NCBI RefSeq assembly: GCF_965638725.1 | Contig: NC_134950.1 | Span: forward strand, 3,410,101-3,474,100 | Direction: 5' to 3' | Source: Aptenodytes patagonicus | Lineage: Eukaryota; Chordata; Aves; Sphenisciformes; Spheniscidae | Length of the DNA: 64,000 nucleotides | Shown here: one piece after another, positions 27,327 to 37,370 of the stretch | Numbering within the stretch: position 1 is the stretch's first letter | Layout of the letters: each line of letters opens with the position of its first letter | The notes under the pieces: model-generated | Seen by the model: the letters and a program-made list of their open reading frames with translations, nothing else | What the model was told of the DNA's origin: nothing | Database searches by the model: none | Made by a program: the position numbers and the translations under genes

Positions 27327-27917
27327 TGTTGTGGTTTAACCTCAGCTGGCAACTAAGCCCCACCCAGCCGCTCGCTCACTCCCCCCTCGGTGGGATGGAG
27401 GAGAGAATCGGAAGAGTAAAAGTGAGAAAACTCGTGGGTTGAGATAAAGACAGTTTAACTGGTAAAGCAAAAGCCGCGCACACGAGCAAATCAAAACAAG
27501 GAATTCATTCACTGCTTCCCATCGGCAGGCAGGTGTTCAGCCATCTCCAGGAAAGCAGGGCTCCATCACGCGTAACGGTGACTTGGGAAGACAAATGCCA
27601 TCACTCCGAATGTCCCCCTCTTCCTTCTTCTTCCCCCAGCTTTATATGCTGAGCATGACATCATATGGTGTGGAATATCCCTTTGGTCAGATGGGGTCAA
27701 GTTTGGAACAAGAAGTCCCAACTTCTTGCTCACACCCAGCCTGCTCGCTGGTGGGGTGGTGTGAGAGGCAGAAGAGGCCTTGACTCTGTGTCAGCACTGC
27801 TCAGCAATAACGAAAACATCTCAGTCTTATCAACACTGTTTCCAGCACAAATCCAAACCATAGCCCCATACTGCTACTATGAAGAAAATTAACTCTATCC
27901 CAGCCAAAACCAGCACA
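27327..27917 (-). mobile_element. Solo LTR of avian ERV, copy 2
   Basis: This 591-bp LTR in minus orientation is closely similar to copy 1 and is flanked by perfect CTCAA duplications, so it is an independent insertion. On the minus strand it starts TGTGCTGG and ends CCACAACA. A TATA-like box (plus CTTTATATGC, 27640-27649) is preserved. A CRE-like TGATGTCA sits just upstream of it in the sense of transcription (plus TGACATCA, 27656-27663). No internal retroviral genes are adjacent. Promoter activity, if any, would run leftwards. Confidence 0.92.
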
Positions 27918-29015
27918 CTCAAGCACACAGAAAGGCATGATAAAGTGCAAATTAACAAGCTATAAAATATACCAATGAACTAGCTATTCCTTAGACATTT
28001 TATTGCTTCCGTTCATGTTAATACATCTTCTTGATGGGCTTGAGGCTGAAGGCAGTTAGATGGATACCACCAGTTAAGTAAGTAGATGGAGGGAGCTTGG
28101 CACTTTCTCTTTAGTGCACATCGGCCAAGCTTACACAACACAGCCCCTCCAACAGGCTGGTACAAAGGCACAGATGGTGATGTTAGATGCCAAGTGCACA
28201 TCAGAAAAGAAGCATTTTCTGAGCTCAGAAGGGTAATGACTTGTGGGACTGTGTCCTTACCAACACCTGAGTGAGAGTAGCATTGCGGTCATCTCCAACC
28301 AACGCTAAGTCCATGCTGTTGCAACAAGGACCAGTCCTGCTTCACTGACCATGGTCTTCCTAGCACACATGAGCTCCCACGCTCCTTTTGTGCAGAAAGG
28401 CTGGTCGGGGAACTGGTCCAGCATGGGATTAAGCAATGTTTCATTTTTCCAAGCCCCTTTCACATCACTCCTCTGAGTCAGTTCCCAGGAAGCATTTGCC
28501 CAGTACAGATAGGGCAGGAGAAATGTGCAGCTGGGTGGGAGGGGAGGGTGCAATGACTGCGGAGTTCTCACTAAAGCAGAGGAAACCAAGAGCTCCTCAC
28601 CCTCAGGCATGACTCCTCCTCACCCATAGACAACACAGGCAATTTCAGAGAGAGTGGATATTTGTCACCACTGTCTGCAAGGTGTTCCCACACAGCAGCC
28701 TCTCGTGGCAACCTGCCCCATCCATTTCAGTGCAAGGTCCTGCAGTTCAGCTCAAAAGCCAGCAAAAGTGGGTTCTGCCAGGTTTTCTCTGGAGGGTGTG
28801 GCCTCCAGCCTGGAGAACAATCACCTGAAAGTGCTAACTTTGGCACTGTTACCAGATCCTCTTGACCTTCTCTGTTCCTATCTTTATTTGCTCCATGCCA
28901 GAGCAGACATGAAGAAAACCTACATTTGCATCCTTTTTTAGGCTCCTTTGCATCATCAGAGGAAACTTTGCATGATTCAGAATCAGGCTCAAAAGTGAAT
29001 TTGTCTCTAGGAACG
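27918..29015. other. Spacer between inverted LTRs
   Basis: About 1.1 kb of unique DNA between LTR copies 2 and 3, beginning with the right-hand CTCAA duplication and ending with the left-hand GAACG duplication. No gene recognised. A strong G-quadruplex motif lies at 28533-28548. Confidence 0.7.
28533..28548 (+). other. Putative G-quadruplex
   Basis: GGGTGGGAGGGGAGGG has four G tracts with single-base loops, the most stable class of predicted intramolecular quadruplex. Biological use is unknown. Confidence 0.6.
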
Positions 29016-29563
29016 TGTCCTGGTTTTGGCAGGGATAGAGTTAATTTCCTTCCTAGTAGCTGGTACAGTGTTTTGGATTTAGGATGAGAACAAAGTTGAT
29101 AACGCACCGATGGTTTAGTTGTTGCTAGGTAATGCTTACACTAGCCAAGGACTTTTTAGTTTCCCATGCTCTACCGACTGAGAAGGCTGGAGGTGCACAA
29201 GAAGCTGGGAGGGGGCACAGCCAAACTGGCCAAAGGGACATTCCATACCATGTGACGTCATGCGCAGTACATAAACTGGGGAAAGCTGGCCAGGGGGGCC
29301 ACTGCTCGGGGACTGGCTGGGCATCGGTCAGTGGGTGGTGAGCAATTGTACTGTGCATCACTTGCTTTGTGTATTATTATTATTATTATTATCATATTAT
29401 TATTATTATCATTTTATTTCAATTACTAAACTGTTTTTTATCTCAACCCACGAATTTTTTCTCACTTGTGTTCTTCCAATTCTCTCCCCCATCCCACCGG
29501 GTGGGGGGGAGTGAGCGAGCGGCTGCGTGGTGCTTAGTTGCTGACTGAGGTTAAACCACGACA
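29016..29563 (+). mobile_element. Solo LTR of avian ERV, copy 3
   Basis: This 548-bp LTR in plus orientation starts TGTCCTGG and ends CCACGACA, with perfect 5-bp duplications (GAACG at 29011-29015 and 29564-29568). Termini and 3' third match copies 1 and 2, but the centre differs and it belongs to another subfamily. A palindromic CRE (TGACGTCA, 29253-29260) lies just upstream of a TATA-like 'acataaact'. An (ATT)n microsatellite sits at 29372-29420 near the R/U5 side. No retroviral genes flank it. Confidence 0.92.
29372..29420 (+). repeat. (ATT)n microsatellite inside LTR
   Basis: About 16 ATT-like units with two interrupting 'atc' units, within LTR copy 3. Copies 1 and 2 lack it. Confidence 0.9.
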
Positions 29564-32500
29564 GAACGTATCACTTGCACATAGCACATGGCATGTTAAT
29601 GGTCTGGCATATTCATACAAGAGCTTGACAGACCATTTTAAATTGTAGTTCAGGGACAGCCCAGAAAGCTTCCTTTCTAAGGCAGATTGCTGGTAGCCCC
29701 TGATCTGGGTGTAGACAAGGCCACTCTGTAGACATGCATACCCCTGCTCATGGGAGGAGGAGCATTTGGCCATGAGCGACCTGATGCTGTGCAGAAGATC
29801 AGTCAATCAAAATCATTTGGGCTCCAGCTCAAGTATTGGTTAGTTGTTTTTTTCACAAATAGTTTTGGGAAACTCTTTTACCCAAAATTACTATTCTGGA
29901 GAAGCCAAGGAAAAGCTACTAAATCTCATGTAAAGACACATAAAGTCCTGTGACAACTCCTGTATTCATGTCACAGTACACGATACGTTGCCTGCCATAA
30001 TTCATGTTGAAGGCCCTTCCTAGAAGCTGAAGGACCCAAAGGCAGAACTCCCACTGATTTCAACAGGAGTAGAATTAGCCACAAAAGATTAACTCCTTTG
30101 ATTGAATCATTAATGTTCAAATTGTTTACATTGTTACTCATCAACAAGATGACATTGCCAGGGACTCTACCTAATGCCAGGAGGCTGACTTTGGCCCAAT
30201 AAAGCCCTGGCTATTCCTCCATGGCTGAACTACTTTACATAAAACAAGTGTGTTGTTTTCTTTACAAACATCTCAGCTCATTCCACCCACAAATCTTTGA
30301 GTTCACTACACCCTTAGAGCAAACTGGCCAAGGGACAGCAAGGACACACTTAATGAGAGCAGGGCAGGGCAGGGCTTGAGTCAGTGAAGCTGGAAATTAA
30401 AGCAAATAGCTATTTCCCCCAACCTTTTTCTGCTCTGGGATAGATAAGTCCCTCTAATGTCAAAGTTCATGTATTACCAAAGATGGTCAGCACCGATTAC
30501 ATACCCACACAGGAAATGCATTTTACCTGTCAAACCCACATTAAGTAGCCAAGGTTTAAGTGCACAAATCACCAGCTTTGCATCAAACTGGCATTCCCAT
30601 GGTACACAGCTTATGCTAACTCTTGTCAAGGTTGGGAACAGCTCTGCACACCAGCCCAGCTGCTGTTGGCATTGCTGCTATGCTGTGGGGCACCCGTCCC
30701 GTTGGAGTGCAAGGACGGGAGCAGGTGGTTCCCTCAAGAACCCGACCTTCTCCATCAAAGGTTAAACCATGGAAAATTCTCAAGTACCAGATGATCTGCC
30801 GTTTGCAAATCAGGCAGTTAGTTATCTGTGTCCTTCTCTGACCAATTGAACTAGGACCTATACAAGTTGTCCTGTTGACTAATGGAAAGTTAAGCCTTAA
30901 GGGCTCTGAAAGTTGGGCCACTGAGCCTTAAAATCGCTGTGCTTTGCCAGTTTGTCTGAGACACTTTGGGCAGTACAGGACATTGTTTTTGGGTTTTTAT
31001 TTATATTTTTAATCTGAATTTTAGCCAGAATGGAAGAGCAAGACGATGGAAGAAATGTAGTAAGAGTATTTGAAATGGGCATGGAATTTTACACAGGACA
31101 GAGGTCCCAGAAATAGCTCCAAAACAGACTGCTTTAAAAAATTTAAAATAACAGATTTTATTGGTGTTAGAAGGGTGATTTCTCAGGGCTCTGTTTACTG
31201 TGGCAAGCCTAGAAGGGAGGGAACGCATATTCCTACACAACAGAAAGCAGGAGATGTGCCATTACACAGCCAGACAGCACATGAGACCAGGCTGCTCCAC
31301 CATATATGCTGTTTAGATAGTGGCATTGCAGTCCTATATGTTCGTATAGCAAAATGCTTTTGTAGATATAGATGAAAGACTTCTGGAGATTTGCTCAGAT
31401 CACCGGCTTATTGGTTTGAGGAGGGGAAGGGTAAAGATGCCGAGCAGCTGCAATCTGCTTCTTCACTTGGTCACCGACAAAGGGGAAAAAAAATCCAGGT
31501 AACTGCTGTCACATGTTCATTTTGTAAGTAAACTCCTTGAATATGGTTTCACATCTCCCTGGGTCTGATCTGATACCTAAATTTCTGCAAAATGGGAAAG
31601 GAGGGAAAGGAAAAGCTCCTAGCAAAATGAGCTCAGCCCAAGTTCCCACCATCCTTACCCTGAAGCCCCTTTCACAAAGGTCTGTGAGCAGCAAAGCAAG
31701 GAAAAGGCAGCCTCTGAATGCAACCTCCAGCTCAGGCGAAAGTGCATTGGGAGAAATAATAACCTCTGGCAGGGCCCCAAACGAACCATTATGTCTTTAT
31801 GAGCCATTGTTCCCCTTATTGATGGACCACCTCTGATTCACAAAAAGCTGCTTTTGCAAGGCAAGAGGAAAAAACACATTTGAAAACACAGAAGTGAGGC
31901 TCTGCATGGTTAGGGCACCATGGGAGCGTTGTGGGAACCCAGCTGTTATTCACCCTGGACAGCTGCATGGACAGTATCGAAATATCTTCGTGGACAAATC
32001 CGCTCGCTGTCTGCTTCAGTCCCTTGCACCTGTAAACCTTGCTGTGAAGTTTCCCTACGGGGCTAATGTTTGGGGCAGCGTTGCAGCTAAAGAACCTATA
32101 GCAGTTTCTCTTGCCTTCCGCCCCTGCCACCACACACTCCACTGATCACACAGATAAGGCTTAAATGAAGGTGAAAAGAGACTGAAATCTGACCTGTTTC
32201 ATCCCTCAATTGATCAGTTGGCCAAGTGACAAGACCACTGGCCACCCGGCTTGGGAGAGGGTGCTGGGGCTCAATTTGATTGTGCACTTGGCGGCACCTT
32301 GAGCCATTGGAGTTGTCCTTGGGCACCCAGTTATGGCCTGTGGGAGCCCATGCAAATAAAGAACAGCAAGCAGAGGCCAAGGTAGCACCTCTAAAATGGC
32401 ATCTGCATGTGGGCAACAGACTCGAGACCCTCCTGGCTTGTGACTGAGTCTCTGTCTAGACTACCCAATTGTATTGACTAGATGTCCAGTGACTGGGGCA

Positions 32501-35349
32501 GGAATCTGGACATGCAGAGGACAGGGAAGCACCAACATGTAGGAGTCTTCACATCAGACTGAATCCAACAGTTTGTGCTATGTCAGGGTCAGATGTCTAG
32601 TGATGTCTGAGATGCTTTAGTAAAACCTGATCTCCTCACAGGGCTGGGAGACATGACACAGGTCCTACTGGAGACCTGTGAACTCAGTGGTTATGCTCCA
32701 GCATCTTAAGTGGGACCAGACATCTTCATACAGACAGCTTGAGTCCAGCCCCAAGCTTTTCTTCTCTGCTTCCTCCTCTAGGACAAGCCATGCAGATCTG
32801 TGCCATGAAATGCACTTATGTGCAGAACTCATGGTGCCAGGCAGAACTAGCTGCAGGCATGCAGCCAGGGGGACCAGCCATGGGGACAGGACGACACAGT
32901 CCTATGTACCACAGCTGGCTCCGATGCTGTTGCCTCTCACAGCCCAGCCTGGCTCTACAGAAGGAGACAGCAGGCTGGCTGGGAAAGAGATGCTTTTGCA
33001 TCTTGAAAAGAGATGTCTTTTGCAAATGCTACTGTAGGAAAGAGCTCCCACCATGCTTACAAGGAGTCTGAGAGTGGTGTGTCCTCCTGTGCTGGGTGAG
33101 GGGGATTTTTTTGGCAGCATGAAGTGCTGAACCTTTGTTGGACTCCACCTCTGCATGTTTGCTTTTGGAGAGTCCTCCGCTGTTTCTGGAGTGATGAATA
33201 TTTGCCTGCCTGCAGAGGTGGTTTGGAAGCAGCTGTTGGAGTGGAGAGATCCCACTCTGTTCTTGTTCTCCCCAGGATACCTTGGATGTTCGTGTCTTCA
33301 AAGCACAGAGCCATGCTCCTGCAGCCTCCAAGCACCACCTTCACTCCCAGCACTGGGAACCGCAGGGAATATTTTCTTCCACCCTAGAAAGCTCCTCAGA
33401 TATGTGCCAAGCTAGAATCTACACTATCCCAGCTGCTCTGTGCTCCTTTACACAGCGTGGGCTTGGAAAGCCAGTGCATCAGCTCATCTAAGCACCTAAA
33501 AAGGCTCCCCAGCAGCTTGAAACCTCATGAGTCTGACACTGCCTGGGGTCCCTGCCTTGGGAGAAAGGGGGAAGCTGGGGAAAGGAGCATCTCACTTGGA
33601 GCCATGAGCAGCTGAATACACACCAGGACATCCTAAAGGCAAGGAGCAGCCAAGTCTACCCTGCAGGGCCTGGAGAGCTGCCGTTCAGCTTTGAAGAAGA
33701 AAACATCCTACAGGCTGCAGCCATCCAGCAGAGGACCTGTGGGACCCCATCCTCATGGAGGGTTTGAGAGCCTACAGCCTCCCTAGCGCCCATCTCAAGC
33801 ACAGATGTCTAAAACTGTGGTCCTAAACCTCTCCTGCACCAGCTACACTGGAGCCTGAAGTCCCCAGTACATCTAGGCTTTTTTTGCCAATCTTTTTCAC
33901 TGGTGGCCTGAAGGTACCTGCTCGAGCCTAGAAGCACCTGCGTTTTCAGATCTGGTCTGCTCACAAGACCCATCTCAGCCTTGAGCCTTGCTGAGCTCAG
34001 TGGCAGTTCAGCCCAGGAGGCTGAACTCAGCACCGCACAACCAGCCCTACATAAGAACAACCAAAGGATGAAGATCTGCTTATTCAGATTTTTTAATCCA
34101 ATAGCTTGGAAACTCACTCAAATAGGGAGAAAACTCTCCTTCTCACTGCAAATCTCCCAGTTAAAGTCCCTCCTGCACACAGGGGGGTTCAAATCCACAT
34201 CACTTGGCTCTCAGTTACCAAGTTAAAATATCCAGGGATGAGGGCCTCATATTCACCTCTGTAAAAGATCTTCCAGTTTCCACTAGGACTCCCTGTACAG
34301 ACAGGGCACATTATTGTGCAGCTACATAGCCAGGGTCATGGAAGAGATGCCATGGCAGTCCCCACTCTAATGAACATTCAGATATTTCCAAAAAATCAGA
34401 CCCTGAATATACTCCTCCAGAGTTAACAGAGCAAGGACTGCAACGCAGGTCTCCAGCAAGAGCTTCCTATCTATGAGACATGACAGAGAATAGAACCCAA
34501 ATCTCTGCCATCCTTGGGTGTAATCACCATCCACCCCTCAAGGACTGCCTAGGCTTTTCATTCAAATTGAGAGCTCTGAGTACATGGCTTTTAAGTCCCT
34601 TCAGCCAGTTGTATTCTGTGTAGTGGCTAGTAGACTTCATTCCCCAGGCATCTCTGAGAGCCCTAGCCAAGATATGCCACAATTCCCTTTCAATCCAACA
34701 CCTTCATGATCATAAGATCTCCCTGAACAACCCTTCACACCCTCCAAAAGCTGTGAAAGACTGTAAAAAACCCTGCCAGGTAAACGAAGAGTTAATATTC
34801 CTGCTACCTGGGAGGTTATCACTAAAATGGGACTCCTGCCCAGGAATGATGGCTTGTGGGCACAGCTCCACTGTGATGGTTTCTTCAGAATTAGTTGGTC
34901 TGCCTTCTTCTGTTCAGGACGTTCATTTGTAGTAAAAATCTATAAATAGTCTGATAGGTTGGGAGAAGAAATGAAAAAGGGCCTCTGCTGGGTCATTTAA
35001 TGTATAGACAAATACATGTTCACTTCATCTGCCGTGTAAACCTCAACTGTTCAAGTTTATCATTCACTGCCAAAAATGCTCTTACAGCAGCTTGAGATTT
35101 TAAAGACAGTTTTATTCCTGTTTCTGACTGACCTTTGGATAGATTTTTCAACTCGGAAAAAGAAAAAAAACTTTATGTGCTCTGAAATGGAGCTTAGAAG
35201 GTTTAACACATTTCTAAGTATAGACATGGTGATTTACGAGGACCTCTTTTTCTGGTTTTTATAAGACTCTGTCTTTCTTCAGCCATGAACAATATATTGG
35301 TTCTGACAAGGACACCGGGAATCTTTGAGACTTTAGCATTATTTATGAC
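29564..35349. other. Gene-free unique DNA
   Basis: No gene recognised. Numerous overlapping frames under 130 codons occur on both strands without family resemblance. The stretch about 34425-34525 resembles a reversed MIR ('agaacccaaatctctgcc') but is too degraded for a firm call. Confidence 0.65.
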
Positions 35350-35470
35350 GGAGATTGTGTGATCCAATGGCCAAGAAACTGGACTTATGACTTGGCTCTG
35401 CCATGGACGTGCTGAACAACCTAGGAGCTTTCCCTTCCTGTGTCTCTTCTTCTCTGTAGTGATGGTACAC
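35350..35470 (+). repeat. MIR-like SINE relic
   Basis: In order it shows a segment like the tRNA-related MIR part (around 'actggacttatgacttggct' with 'ctctgcca'), a 'ctgaacaacctaggag' stretch and a 'tcccttcctgtgtctcttc' core-like block. The order and spacing fit MIR, although identity is low. Confidence 0.5.
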
Positions 35471-37020
35471 TGGGGTCAAAAACTATTTTCTCACTACTGG
35501 TTTTCAAATAAATCAGTACAGCCCAGTCATTCTGGTGGTACTAGATGATGTTCCCTCGTCAATAATCCTTGTCAATAATCCCTGCTCCCTGCAAGGTTTT
35601 ATTACTACAGTTTCCAAGGGTCGACCAACCCAATTACATCAATATCACCAGGTGGTTGGGGCTGTTTATGAGTGCTGGTGCCTGGATTCATACAGCCTAA
35701 TCTCAGTGCTTGCTCCTAAGAGCTTACAATGAATGGTTTGCATCAAGGTATCACACAGATGGTCTAATAACGGATGACAGACCAGTTGTGTTAAGAGCTG
35801 GACAAACGCATCATAGAAAGGTGATTCATGACCCAGAGAGAGCACAGGTTTAATTGCTGTTGTGCAACAGCACTGGGGCAAGCTCCATATTCACCCTCAC
35901 GTGAGACTCTAACATCTGAGTGCTCAAGTGTTTGCATCATGCTACCCAAGTGAATGAGCACTCACGAACCTAATAGAAAACTATCAGCATTTAGGGCATG
36001 AAAGCCTTACGTTGGAATTCCTGGAAGCTGTTTGGCCACGCAAAGAAATCTGGCTTCACTCCCAGCCAGAAAGAAGCCCTAAACATAGGTGTGATTAATC
36101 TGCTGTGAATAATTCAGCGTTAATGATCACACTAGCAGGTTCCACTTTCTGCCGGTGTTCTCCAAATCCCTCACAAGCACCAACCCTGTGCATGCCCCAA
36201 AAATGTGTCCATGCACACATCTGCTGCACAGTGGGTGCACAGAGCTGGGGGATAGATGTGCACACCATGCAGCAAAAATCCCAGGATGAAATCTAAGCCT
36301 TAACCTGACACAGCAGGATCTCCACAGGAGACAAGTACTCTCCAAACTTACAAGGGTCTAGGGAGAGGTGAGTTATTCAGGTGCTTGAATCTGAATACTA
36401 GACACTGTAATCTCTGTAAACCTGTAAAAGGCTGATCTGTATGTATATACAGGCATGCTCAGGTGCACGCTCATCTACAACTGCATGACCCATGGAGCCC
36501 ATGTCTTTAAGGCCATTCTTTGTGATGGTAAAAGCAACCCAAATTAGCATCTCCTATTCCCTTGGAGACAGACACTGCCCCTGGCCTGGGCACAGAGGCA
36601 GCACAACTGGGCAGCTGTGTCCATGTGGCATTGTGTAGGGGCACTAGACCTCCCTCGGTCCCTCAACACTCCCTTTCCCCTTGAACCAGCACCCAGGTGC
36701 AAACAACCTCCAAATGTGAGGGAAGGCAGGGCTCCTGCTCCCAGTTGGCGTGCTGGTGCAGGTGGGAAAGCAGCTCTCTGTGCAGATGTGAGGGTCAGGC
36801 CTCCAACATACCCACGTCCAGCTGATGATTTACACCCAGGGTCAACGTGGACTCCATAAGTACCCTTTCTTTCAGCATTAGCCCCTAAAATCTCCCACCA
36901 CTGGCTGTCCATGTCACAAAACCTCATCTACAGCTCATCCTCACTCTTCTCCCTTTCCGACCCCTCCCCTCCACCCTGAAGACATCCTTTTACCAAAACG
37001 AGCCGTGGAGGTCAGAAAAG
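35471..37020. other. Gene-free unique DNA before CpG block
   Basis: No gene recognised. The last part (36880-36990) is pyrimidine-rich with several 'ctcccct' runs, leading into the CpG-dense block. Confidence 0.6.
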
Positions 37021-37024
37021 ACAC

Positions 37025-37370
37025 TGACGTCAATGTAAAAGTAAACCAAAGAGGTCTGGTTCCTGTATCATCACTGCACCGGGCTGAGCGCTGGGGAGCG
37101 AGTGCACAGCCACTCGGTCGAGGAATCTGGGAACGGCCTCAGGGATCAGCAGCTGAACTTTCTCATTCAGGCTGTGTAAGTACTGGCTGCGGCATGCTTC
37201 GGGCTGGGAGAGGCGGGCAGGCAGCGAGGGGGGAGAGGAAGGGAGCTTCACCAGCTGCAGCTCGGGAAGGCAGCGTGCTCCAGACCTGGCTGGGCTGAGA
37301 GTTTGGAGGCATGCAGACGGGGATGGGAGTCCTCGCAAGCCGGGTCGAGAGCGAAGCATGTGGGTTTGGA
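37025..37370 (+). promoter_or_regulatory. Candidate CpG-rich promoter with CRE
   Basis: A perfect CRE palindrome (TGACGTCA) lies at 37025-37032, followed by a stretch (37079-37355) with about 17 CpG by eye, far above the surrounding DNA. A good splice donor, GTAAGT, occurs at 37176-37181. This resembles a small CpG-island promoter with a short non-coding first exon on the plus strand, ending at 37175. The next plus-strand acceptor I can support is that of GPR20 at 61314, so this could be its 5' exon, with an intron of about 24 kb. That link is inference; it could also be the start of an unrelated non-coding RNA or a chance CpG cluster. Confidence 0.4.
37176..37181 (+). other. Candidate splice donor GTAAGT
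   Basis: GTAAGT fits the vertebrate donor consensus on the intron side, while the preceding TGT is a poor exon end. It lies inside the CpG-dense block. Confidence 0.3.

Noticed and set aside
9323..27917. LTR copies 1 and 2 as the two ends of one provirus
   Set aside because: They are 17 kb apart with no retroviral gene frames between, and copy 2 has its own perfect target-site duplication on both sides.
34425..34525. Possible reversed MIR
   Set aside because: One short core-like phrase is seen, but order and spacing of the rest do not hold up.
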